A DNA stretch of 19,907 bases from an uncultured Verrucomicrobiota bacterium (GTDB lineage Bacteria > Verrucomicrobiota > Kiritimatiellia > RFP12 > UBA1067): contig CAMOXA010000006.1 in NCBI GenBank assembly GCA_946628745.1, positions 1 to 19,907 of the forward strand, given 5' to 3'. Shown here in pieces: positions 1-6,260 of the stretch. Position 1 is the stretch's first letter; each line of letters starts with the position of its first letter. The position numbers and the translations under genes are program-made. The notes under the pieces were generated by a model. That model was given only the letters and a program-made list of their open reading frames with translations, was not told the DNA's origin and did no database searches.

Positions 1-1
1 C

Positions 2-1480
2 TGGATGGAGAACATCCAGGACTGGTGCATCTCGCGCCAGCTCTGGTGGGGCCACAGGATTCCCGCCTATTATCTCGGTGACGACGTCTTCGTCGCCGAG
101 ACCGCAGAGGAGGCTCTCGCGAAAGCCAAGGCCAAGACCGGCAACGACTCGCTCACGCTCGCCGATCTCGAGCAGGATCCCGACGTGCTCGACACGTGGT
201 TCAGCTCCTGGCTCTGGCCGTTCTCGACGCTGGGCTGGCCCGAGAAGACGAAAGATCTCGAGTACTACTACCCGACAAGCGACCTCGTCACGGCGCAGGA
301 CATCATTTTCTTCTGGGTCGCCCGCATGATGATGGCCGGCATCCACTTCATGAAGAAGCCGCCGTTCAAGAATATCGTCATCCACGGTATCGTGCGCGCG
401 GCGGACGGCTCGAAGATGTCGAAGTCAAAGGGCAATTCGCTGGATCCGCTGGAGCTTATCGACCAGTATTCGGCGGACGCTCTCAGGTTCTCGATCGCGC
501 TCATCACGTCCCTCGAATGCGACACGAAGGTCAACAAGGAGAAATTCGAAATCGGCCGCAACTTCACGACGAAGATCTGGAACGCGGCGAAATTCCTGGA
601 GATGCAGACCGCCGCGCTCGGCGGGGCGGGCGACATCGCGAACATCGACGGGGCGAGACTTTCGGCGGACGACCGGCACATCCTCTACGCCGCGGACCTC
701 GCCTGCCGCAAGGTGAACGAAATCCTCGAGGCGTACAGGATACAGGACGGTGCGCTCGCGGTATACGACTTCTTCTGGACGCAGATATGCGACGGATATG
801 TCGAGTACGTGAAGGACTCGCCCGACAAGGCCGCATCCGTCGCGATACTCAAGGATGTCTTCTGGAAGGCCCTCAGGCTTCTGCACCCGTACATGCCGTT
901 CGTGACTGAAGAGGTCGCCCACCAGCTGGGCTTTCTCAAAGACGGCGAGACGATCATGCTGCAGCAGTTCCCGGCGGGCTACACCGAAGCGGAGAAGGCG
1001 GCGTGGGGCGTCACGGCGGAGAACTACGATTTCGTGAACGCCAAGCGCGAAGCAATCACCGCGATACGCGCGCTGCGCGCGGAATACAAAGTGCCGCCGT
1101 CGGCTTTCGTCAAGGTGACGGTCGCGACCGGCGACGGACGCGCCGCGGCGGAGGCGGAGTCGCTTAAGAAGGCGATGCGCGCCGAGTCGGTTGAGTTCGC
1201 GCCCGCCGGCAGCGATCTGGCCATGCCTTCGAAAATCACCAGATTCGGCACCGTCTATCTATCGCTTGAGGGACTCGTCGACAAGGCGGCGGAATCGAAG
1301 CGCATAGCGGGCGAACTCGCCAAACTCGCCGGATTCATCAAATCCAGCGAGGCGAAGCTCGCCAACGAGAATTTCGTCGCCCACGCGCCCGAGGCCGTCG
1401 TCGCCGAGGCGCGCCGCAAGCTCGCCGAAAACAAAGACAAGGTCGCCCAGCTCGAGAAGCTCGCCAGGCTCTTCGCATGA
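2..1480 (+). CDS. valS: Valine--tRNA ligase, C-terminal part (5' end outside window)
   Basis: Cytoplasmic class Ia aminoacyl-tRNA synthetase that charges tRNA-Val. The reading frame is open from the left edge (the codon at 2-4 is Trp), so the ATG at 5 is internal and the HIGH-containing N-terminal half is missing. Visible marks are the segment NIQDWCISRQLWWGHRIPA typical of ValRS, DVLDTWFSSWLWPFSTLGWP, and the KMSKS ATP-binding loop at bases 413-427 inside ADGSKMSKSKGNSLDP. An anticodon-binding helical domain follows. The last 70 or so residues are rich in Lys, Glu and Ala and match the C-terminal coiled-coil arm of ValRS. The stop overlaps the ruvA start by four bases (ATGA), so the two genes are probably co-transcribed and translationally coupled. 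Family assignment is secure; I see no anomaly in the visible part. Confidence 0.97.
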   Translation, partial: WMENIQDWCISRQLWWGHRIPAYYLGDDVFVAETAEEALAKAKAKTGNDSLTLADLEQDPDVLDTWFSSWLWPFSTLGWPEKTKDLEYYYPTSDLVTAQDIIFFWVARMMMAGIHFMKKPPFKNIVIHGIVRAADGSKMSKSKGNSLDPLELIDQYSADALRFSIALITSLECDTKVNKEKFEIGRNFTTKIWNAAKFLEMQTAALGGAGDIANIDGARLSADDRHILYAADLACRKVNEILEAYRIQDGALAVYDFFWTQICDGYVEYVKDSPDKAASVAILKDVFWKALRLLHPYMPFVTEEVAHQLGFLKDGETIMLQQFPAGYTEAEKAAWGVTAENYDFVNAKREAITAIRALRAEYKVPPSAFVKVTVATGDGRAAAEAESLKKAMRAESVEFAPAGSDLAMPSKITRFGTVYLSLEGLVDKAAESKRIAGELAKLAGFIKSSEAKLANENFVAHAPEAVVAEARRKLAENKDKVAQLEKLARLFA

Positions 1481-2079
1481 TAGCGCACGTCAGAGGCGTT
1501 CTCGCCGAGAAGGAACCGGGGCGCGTCGTCATCGAGGCCGGCGGGGTCGGGTACGAGCTCATGATATCGCTGACGACGCTGGACAGGCTGCCGCGCGAAG
1601 GCGAAGAGGTGAAGCTCCTGGCGTGGCATTGCGTGCGCGAAGACGATGAAATGCTTTTCGGCTTCGCGACGCGCCAGGAGCGGGAGATGTTCCTCAAGCT
1701 CACCCAGGTCAGCGGAGTAGGCCCGAAGATCGCTCTGGCGATACTTTCCGGCGCGTCGATAGGCGAGCTGTCGCTGGCCATCGCCAGCGGCAACGCCAAG
1801 CGCATATCGTCCATAAAGGGCGTGGGCAGGAAAACCGCCGAAAAGATATGCGTCGAGCTCAAGGACAAGGTGAACGCCATAGAGGCGCTCGCCGCGACGT
1901 CCAGACGGGGCGGGGCGGACGACGCGAAGGCGCTGATGATACGCGACGCCATGCTCGCTCTCTCGGCGCTCGGTTTCGGCGAAGAGGCCGCCAACAAGAT
2001 GGTCGCGACGGTGCTGCAGGAGCATCCCGACGTCAAAGACGTGGAGACTGTCGTGCGTTTCGCGCTTTCGCACAAGTAG
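1477..2079 (+). CDS. ruvA: Holliday junction branch migration protein RuvA
   Basis: RuvA binds Holliday junctions as a tetramer and loads the RuvB motor for branch migration. At 200 residues it has the normal family length. The N-terminal OB-fold domain (about 1-62) begins MIAHVRGVLAEKEPG and contains the GVGYELMIS strand. Two helix-hairpin-helix motifs follow: VSGVGPKIALAIL near residue 78 and IKGVGRKTAEKICVELKDK near residue 113. The C-terminal domain that contacts RuvB (about 150-200) contains ALSALGFGEEAANKMV. The start overlaps the valS stop (ATGA). The last 47 bases are antisense to the end of tilS, so the two units converge without a spacer. Isoleucine is mostly encoded by ATA (9 of 12 codons). 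ruvB and ruvC are not in the window. Confidence 0.97.
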   Translation: MIAHVRGVLAEKEPGRVVIEAGGVGYELMISLTTLDRLPREGEEVKLLAWHCVREDDEMLFGFATRQEREMFLKLTQVSGVGPKIALAILSGASIGELSLAIASGNAKRISSIKGVGRKTAEKICVELKDKVNAIEALAATSRRGGADDAKALMIRDAMLALSALGFGEEAANKMVATVLQEHPDVKDVETVVRFALSHK

Positions 2080-2758
2080 GCGCCTGGCGCACGCAGCCGG
2101 CGAGAAAGCCCGATATCCTGTATATGTGCTCGACCAGATTCGGGTCGAGATTGCTCTCCAGAAACGGCACGATTTTGTGGCGCACCTTGTTGCGTTCGAT
2201 CGAGAGGTCGTCGTTCGAGGCGTCTTCGCGCCACTCTTCGCCGTACTTGCGAAGATAGTCCTTAAGCTCCCTGTCCCTGCACCCGAGAAGGGGGCGGACG
2301 AATCTGATGGCGCCGACCTGCGAGGTCTCTTTTATGCCCGCCAGACCCTCCGGACCCGACGCGCGGCGTATGCGCATCAAAAACGTCTCGGCGACATCGT
2401 CCATGTGATGGCCGGTGGCGATCGCGTCCAGCCCGAGCCGCTTTGTTTCGCGCTCGAAGAAATCCAGCCGCACGCGGCGCGCGGCCATTTCAACCGATTC
2501 GCGCGGCGCCTGCACGATTTTGGCGTGGCAGCCCCTGAACGGGATGCCGAGGCGCTTGGCGAGCGAGCGGACGAAGCGGTATTCTTCCTTCGACTCCTTC
2601 CTTAGACCGTGATCGACGTGGAGCACGACGAAACGCTTCGCGGCGTTCTTTTTCCTGCCGCCTTTCGTCAGAAGGAATGCAAGCGCGACGGAATCGGAGC
2701 CGCCCGATACGGCGAGACCGATCTTGCCGGACGGCAGAATGGACCTGTTGATTTTCAT
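2033..2758 (-). CDS. tilS: tRNA(Ile)-lysidine synthase TilS, short form
   Basis: TilS uses ATP and lysine to convert C34 of the CAU-anticodon tRNA-Ile to lysidine, so that the tRNA reads AUA and is charged with Ile. The PP-loop is SGGSDS at residues 18-23. HVDHGLR, ATGHHMDDVAETFLMRI, RPLLGCRDRELKDYL and the end motif WREDASNDD...RNKVRHKIVPFL show a complete N-terminal ATPase domain. At 241 residues it stops soon after that domain and lacks the C-terminal domains of the approximately 430-residue E. coli-type enzyme. The last 16 or so residues are read from the antisense strand of ruvA and look unconserved. The start lies 8 bases after a -10 hexamer with no Shine-Dalgarno site, which suggests a leaderless mRNA. 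Function is secure; whether this short form is ancestral or recently truncated is not. Confidence 0.94.
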   Translation of the reverse strand: MKINRSILPSGKIGLAVSGGSDSVALAFLLTKGGRKKNAAKRFVVLHVDHGLRKESKEEYRFVRSLAKRLGIPFRGCHAKIVQAPRESVEMAARRVRLDFFERETKRLGLDAIATGHHMDDVAETFLMRIRRASGPEGLAGIKETSQVGAIRFVRPLLGCRDRELKDYLRKYGEEWREDASNDDLSIERNKVRHKIVPFLESNLDPNLVEHIYRISGFLAGCVRQAPTCAKARNARQSPRL

Positions 2759-2766
2759 CGCCGCAT

Positions 2767-2775
2767 ATTATACCA
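2767..2775 (-). promoter_or_regulatory. Extended -10 promoter of tilS, predicted leaderless
   Basis: Read on the minus strand the site is TGGTATAAT, a perfect -10 hexamer (2767-2772) with the TGn extension. No good -35 is seen at 16-19 bases; TTGGAA lies 21 bases upstream. Only 8 bases separate the hexamer from the tilS ATG, placing +1 at about 2760, two bases before the start codon. Transcription start is inferred from standard sigma70 spacing. Confidence 0.75.
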
Positions 2776-2785
2776 CAGATTCCGC

Positions 2786-2814
2786 TTGCGGATTTCCAAA
2801 AAAAAATATATAAT
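2786..2814 (+). promoter_or_regulatory. Sigma70-type promoter of the rnfE unit, predicted leaderless
   Basis: TTGCGG at 2786-2791, a 17-base spacer, then TATAAT at 2809-2814. The expected +1 is about 2821 and the rnfE ATG is at 2824, leaving a leader of about 3 bases and no room for a Shine-Dalgarno site. The -35 lies inside the small inverted repeat TCCGC-TT-GCGGA (2781-2792), shared with the upstream flank of the divergent tilS promoter. That repeat could be an operator, but this is a guess. Confidence 0.78.
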
Positions 2815-2823
2815 ACACCCATC

Positions 2824-3516
2824 ATGAAAACTTGGCTAGCATTTTGGTACGGTATATTCAAGAACAATCCTATCTTCAGGCTTGTGCTCGGCATGTGTCC
2901 CACGCTCGCGGTGACGACAAGCCTTGAGAACGCTCTGGGCATGGGCATGGCGGCCACGTTCGTGCTCATATGCTCGAACGGGCTCGTGTCCGCGCTGAGG
3001 AAGGTAATCCCCGCGGCGGTGCACATACCGTGCTACATCGTCATCATCGCCACGTTCGTGACGGCGATCGATCTTCTGATGCAGGCGTATCTACCGGCGC
3101 TGTCGGCGAGTCTGGGCATATTCATACCGCTTATCGTCGTCAACTGCATCATACTCGGCCGCGCCGAGGCGTTCGCCAGCAAGAACGGCGTCGTCGACTC
3201 GCTGGCCGACGGGCTGGGCTCCGGCGTCGGTTTCACGCTGGCGCTCGCGCTGATCGCATCAGTGCGCGAAATAGCCGGGGCGGGCACACTCACCGTCTGG
3301 GGCGACATCGCCGTCAAGAACATCAATCCGGGGCCGGTCACGCTGGCGATCCTCCCGGCCGGCGGATTCATAACACTGGGCCTTCTGCTGGCCCTCATCA
3401 ACCGCATCGGCGAATGGAACGCCCGCAGGCATGGTGCGCCGGCGCCTCTGCCGGTGAATCTCGATTGCCGCCATTGCACCATGTGCGGCAACGGCAAGGA
3501 GGGCGCCCCGCAGTGA
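2824..3516 (+). CDS. rnfE: Rnf electron transport complex subunit E (RnfE/RsxE)
   Basis: Integral membrane subunit of the Rnf complex, which couples electron transfer between ferredoxin and NAD to ion transport. The protein (230 residues) has about six hydrophobic segments. It shows the RnfE/NqrD signatures NPIFRLVLGMCPTLAVTT and LGIFIPLIVVNCIILGRAEA followed by FASKNG; the latter with GAGTLTVWGD fits RnfE better than NqrD. After the last membrane segment a tail carries C215-x2-C218-x2-C221, which I do not recognise as an RnfE hallmark. It heads its own unit with a predicted leaderless promoter, divergent from tilS. The other rnf genes (A, B, C, D, G) are not next to it, although rnfA commonly follows rnfE; they may lie elsewhere in the genome. 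The gene begins 66 bases from the tilS start codon. Confidence 0.93.
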   Translation: MKTWLAFWYGIFKNNPIFRLVLGMCPTLAVTTSLENALGMGMAATFVLICSNGLVSALRKVIPAAVHIPCYIVIIATFVTAIDLLMQAYLPALSASLGIFIPLIVVNCIILGRAEAFASKNGVVDSLADGLGSGVGFTLALALIASVREIAGAGTLTVWGDIAVKNINPGPVTLAILPAGGFITLGLLLALINRIGEWNARRHGAPAPLPVNLDCRHCTMCGNGKEGAPQ

Positions 3517-3550
3517 CGCGCCACAGGCGAACACCCAGAAAGAGCGAAAC

Positions 3551-3994
3551 ATGAAGTGTCCAAAGTGCGGAATTGACGACGACAAGGTTCTCGACTCGCG
3601 TGCGGCGCGGGAAGGGGCCGCGATACGCCGGCGCCGCGAATGCGCCGCATGCGGACACAGGTTCACGACATACGAAGAGATAGACCGCGACGAGGTCCAG
3701 GTCGTCAAGAGCGACGGCTCCAGGCAGCCGTTCGACAGATCGAAGGTCGACAAGGCGATTCGCAGGGCCTGCGGCAAGCGCCCCGTCAGCGACGAACAGA
3801 TCCGCACGATGATCGACCATGTCGTCGCAAAGCTGGACAAGGACGAGGTGGCGTCCAGCACCATAGCGGAACTTGTGATGGAAGAGCTTCACAGGGTCGA
3901 CGAAGTGGCGTATATACGCTTCGCCAGCGTCTATCGCCGGTTCACCGACGTCGCGCAGTTCCTCTCTGCGATAACGGAGATAGTCAGAAAATGA
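3551..3994 (+). CDS. nrdR: Transcriptional repressor NrdR
   Basis: NrdR represses ribonucleotide reductase genes in response to the ATP/dATP balance. At 147 residues it has normal length. The N-terminal zinc ribbon uses C3, C6, C31 and C34, followed by GHRFTTYEEID. An ATP-cone domain covers about 46-136, with VVKSDGSRQPFDRSKVDKAI at its start and VAYIRFASVYRRF at its end. It lies 34 bases after rnfE. No strong Shine-Dalgarno site is visible (AGAAAGAG is the nearest purine run). The stop overlaps the start of the next gene (ATGA). I saw no nrd structural gene in the window, so the targets are elsewhere. Confidence 0.96.
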   Translation: MKCPKCGIDDDKVLDSRAAREGAAIRRRRECAACGHRFTTYEEIDRDEVQVVKSDGSRQPFDRSKVDKAIRRACGKRPVSDEQIRTMIDHVVAKLDKDEVASSTIAELVMEELHRVDEVAYIRFASVYRRFTDVAQFLSAITEIVRK

Positions 3995-5061
3995 GTTCAG
4001 AATACCAACGTCCGCCAGTCAGGGTCGCAATCGTGGGATTGGGCCGCTCGATGTTTTCGAGCCACTATCCCGTCTTCAAGGAGCATCCGGGGCTGTTCAA
4101 GATCGTGGCCGCCTGCGATCTCGTCAAAGAGCGCCGCGACATCATAGCGAAGGATTTTCCCGCGTGCAAGATGTTCAGGCAGCTGTCGGACATGCTCTGC
4201 GAGCGCGACATAGATCTTATCGACATAGCGACATGCTCGAAGGATCACGTAAAACACACGCTGATGTCTCTCGAGACCGGCAAATGGACTCTTGTGGAGT
4301 CGCCTTTGGCGCTGACGCTGGAGGACGCCCAGGTCATACGCGGCGCCGCCGCCAAAGCCAAGAACAGGCTCATCGTGCTGCAGCGCGGGCTGTTCGAGCC
4401 GGACTACCTGCTCGCCCAGTCCATGATGCTCGACCAGAGGCTCGGCGAAATATACGAAATCAACATACGCCGCGAAGACTACCTGCGCCGCGACGATTGG
4501 CAGACGGTCAAGCGTCTCGGAGGCGGCGCGGCGTATTACGAAATGACGGATCTGATACTGCAGGCGTTGAAGATACTGCCTTCGCCGCCGATACAGATGT
4601 GGAGCGAACTCAAGCGCATCGCATCGCTCGGCGACGCCGAGGATTACGTCCATGTAAATCTCAGAACCCGTACGCAGGTTTCCGCCGACATCGAGTACAA
4701 CGGCGGCGTTCTGCCGGGATGCCGCAGCCCGTCGTTCACGATCCGCGCCGAGCGCGGCATGTTCGCCGTCGAGCCGGGCGCCTCCGAAGGCGTTCTCACA
4801 GTCATAGACCCGAAGTACAAGCTGCCGAGACGCCGTTCGAGCGTGCGCACGCCTGAACTTGAGGATATGCACGAAGAAATCCCCGTCGTGAAAATTCCCG
4901 TCTCGCTGCCGGCCGGCACGCTGCACGGGCAAAGCGCCTTTTGGCGTCACGTCTACGGCACGGTGCGCACGGCGGCGCCTTTCCCGTTCCAGCTCGAGGA
5001 CTCGATAGAGGCCGTAAAGTTCGCGCATCTTATGAAGAAGACCAGCCCGTTCGGGAGTTGA
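3991..5061 (+). CDS. Gfo/Idh/MocA-family protein, probably non-catalytic
   Basis: The protein has 356 residues from the ATG that overlaps the nrdR stop; the frame is open further upstream but that part is antiparallel noise over nrdR. The N-terminal Rossmann domain shows VAIVGLGRSMF (about 11-21) and AACD after beta-2, as in NAD(P)-dependent sugar or cyclitol dehydrogenases. The loop that normally reads E-K-P is VESPLALT, with E103, S104 and P105, so the usual lysine is absent. The segment that normally contains D-x-G-x-H-x-x-D reads GGGAAYYEMTDLILQ (177-191), so the usual Asp and His are also missing. The fold is clear, but the usual dehydrogenase chemistry is unlikely; a sensor, binding or scaffolding role is possible. 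The neighbours nrdR and a DtxR-type gene give no substrate clue. Confidence 0.85.
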   Translation: MSSEYQRPPVRVAIVGLGRSMFSSHYPVFKEHPGLFKIVAACDLVKERRDIIAKDFPACKMFRQLSDMLCERDIDLIDIATCSKDHVKHTLMSLETGKWTLVESPLALTLEDAQVIRGAAAKAKNRLIVLQRGLFEPDYLLAQSMMLDQRLGEIYEINIRREDYLRRDDWQTVKRLGGGAAYYEMTDLILQALKILPSPPIQMWSELKRIASLGDAEDYVHVNLRTRTQVSADIEYNGGVLPGCRSPSFTIRAERGMFAVEPGASEGVLTVIDPKYKLPRRRSSVRTPELEDMHEEIPVVKIPVSLPAGTLHGQSAFWRHVYGTVRTAAPFPFQLEDSIEAVKFAHLMKKTSPFGS

Positions 5062-5064
5062 GAC

Positions 5065-5433
5065 ATGGCGACCATGACACAAAGCCTCGAGGATTATCTC
5101 GAAACCATCTACGTGCTGATAAGCGATACCGGCTCGGCTTGCGTGCGCGACGTCGCCAAGACGCTCGACGTGAAGATGCCCAGCGTCGTCAAAGCCATCC
5201 ACGAGCTCAAGGCTCTCGAACTCGTCACCCAGGAGCCGTACTCGCCCATCGAGCTTACCAAGAAGGGCCGCCGCGTGGCGAGCACCGTCCTCAACAGGCA
5301 CACGCTGCTGCGGTCTTTCCTCATGAAACTCGGCGTAAGCCGGAAGGCGGCCGACGCGGACGCCTGTCGCATGGAACACATCCTTTCGGCTGAAACCCTT
5401 GACAAGATTCGCACTTTTACGGAAGACAAATGA
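5065..5433 (+). CDS. DtxR/MntR-family metal-dependent regulator
   Basis: A 122-residue protein with an N-terminal winged helix (SLEDYLETIYVLISDTG, then a helix-turn-helix around 26-48 with PSVVKAIHELKALELV) and the DtxR/MntR dimerization and metal-binding helices. By comparison with B. subtilis MntR and C. diphtheriae DtxR the likely ligands are D10, H79, C101, E104 and H105. Asp at position 10 is MntR-like and Cys at 101 is DtxR-like, so Mn(II) versus Fe(II) specificity cannot be decided. There is no SH3-like C-terminal domain. GGGAG lies about 8 bases before the first ATG; a second ATG at residue 4 is possible. The stop overlaps the next start (ATGATG). Confidence 0.9.
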   Translation: MATMTQSLEDYLETIYVLISDTGSACVRDVAKTLDVKMPSVVKAIHELKALELVTQEPYSPIELTKKGRRVASTVLNRHTLLRSFLMKLGVSRKAADADACRMEHILSAETLDKIRTFTEDK

Positions 5434-6260
5434 TGAAAAGCCAACTAAACAACCTCAGGCAGCTCCAGGAGCTGGTACTCATTCGCGACGAACACCACCA
5501 GACTGGCGACGGCAGCCATCTGGACAAGCTGAACGATTCGATTGATTCGCTCATGCAGAAACTCGAGCCTCAAGTCGCCGGACTGTACAACCGCCTGTAC
5601 AAGAAGAGCCATATCGTGCTCGCGGCGATGTCCAACGGTTGCTGCTCCGTATGCGGGATGCAGGTCCCGATCGCCCAGAGCCAGCAGGTGAGACTCGCCC
5701 AGCACCTCGTCACATGCTCCAGCTGCGGGCGCATCCTGTTCGCAACCGACGCGGACGCCGCGCAGAACGTGGCCGAAAAGCCCGATCGCGACGACCCGAG
5801 AACGGGCATATCGCGTTTCAGCGCCGAGGAACTCGTCTTGACGGATCTGAAAGCCGAGACCAAGGCCGAGGCGATCGAGGTTCTGGCCAAACTCATGGAG
5901 CAGCATCACTTCATATCAAACGCCGATTCTCTTGTCGCGGCCGCAATGGACAGAGAGGCCGTTCTTTCCACCGCGCTCGGCAACGGGCTGGCTTTCCCGC
6001 ACGTGCGCGGAGTGGAGGGCGGCGGGCTTACTTTCGCTATGGGGGTTTCGAAGAAAGGCATAGACTGGGACGGCGAGACCGTTCACGCGGTGTTCCTTTC
6101 TGCGATTCCCGTTGCGGTGTCGGCTTTCTATCTAAGGCTCATGTCGGGCATTGTGCAGTCGTTCTCGAAGAAAGACGGCCTCGATACGCTTCTTGACGCC
6201 GGCGACCAGGCCTCCCTCTGGAGAGCGCTGGTCAAGGCGACGCGCCATTTCGTCAAATGA
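5430..6260 (+). CDS. Fusion of coiled-coil/C4 zinc ribbon with PTS EIIA domain
   Basis: 276 residues with two unrelated modules. Residues 1-65 are mostly helical and probably coiled coil. Residues 70-105 form a C4 zinc ribbon (CSVC at 72-75, CSSC at 96-99, ending CGRILF), resembling the COG1579/CT398 type. After a charged linker (106-129), residues 130-275 form a fructose/nitrogen-type PTS EIIA (PTS_EIIA_2) domain, with AMDREAVLSTALGNGLAFPH giving H191 as the phospho-acceptor. No sugar permease is nearby, so a regulatory PtsN-like role is more likely than transport. CT398 of Chlamydia is reported to bind sigma54, which makes a link between phosphate flow and transcription thinkable, but that is inference. 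The gene is coupled at both ends: ATG at 5430 overlaps the DtxR stop, and dacA starts inside its stop. The second ATG at 5433 could be used instead. Confidence 0.88.
   Translation: MMKSQLNNLRQLQELVLIRDEHHQTGDGSHLDKLNDSIDSLMQKLEPQVAGLYNRLYKKSHIVLAAMSNGCCSVCGMQVPIAQSQQVRLAQHLVTCSSCGRILFATDADAAQNVAEKPDRDDPRTGISRFSAEELVLTDLKAETKAEAIEVLAKLMEQHHFISNADSLVAAAMDREAVLSTALGNGLAFPHVRGVEGGGLTFAMGVSKKGIDWDGETVHAVFLSAIPVAVSAFYLRLMSGIVQSFSKKDGLDTLLDAGDQASLWRALVKATRHFVK

Noticed and set aside
3640..3990. N-terminal extension of the Gfo/Idh frame over nrdR
   Set aside because: Arg/Gln-rich out-of-frame translation of nrdR; the ATG at 3991 with ATGA overlap gives a normal Rossmann start.
3997..5379. Minus-strand frame of 460 codons opposite the Gfo/Idh and DtxR genes
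   Set aside because: Antisense shadow spanning two well-supported genes and their junction; no domain or ribosome binding site.
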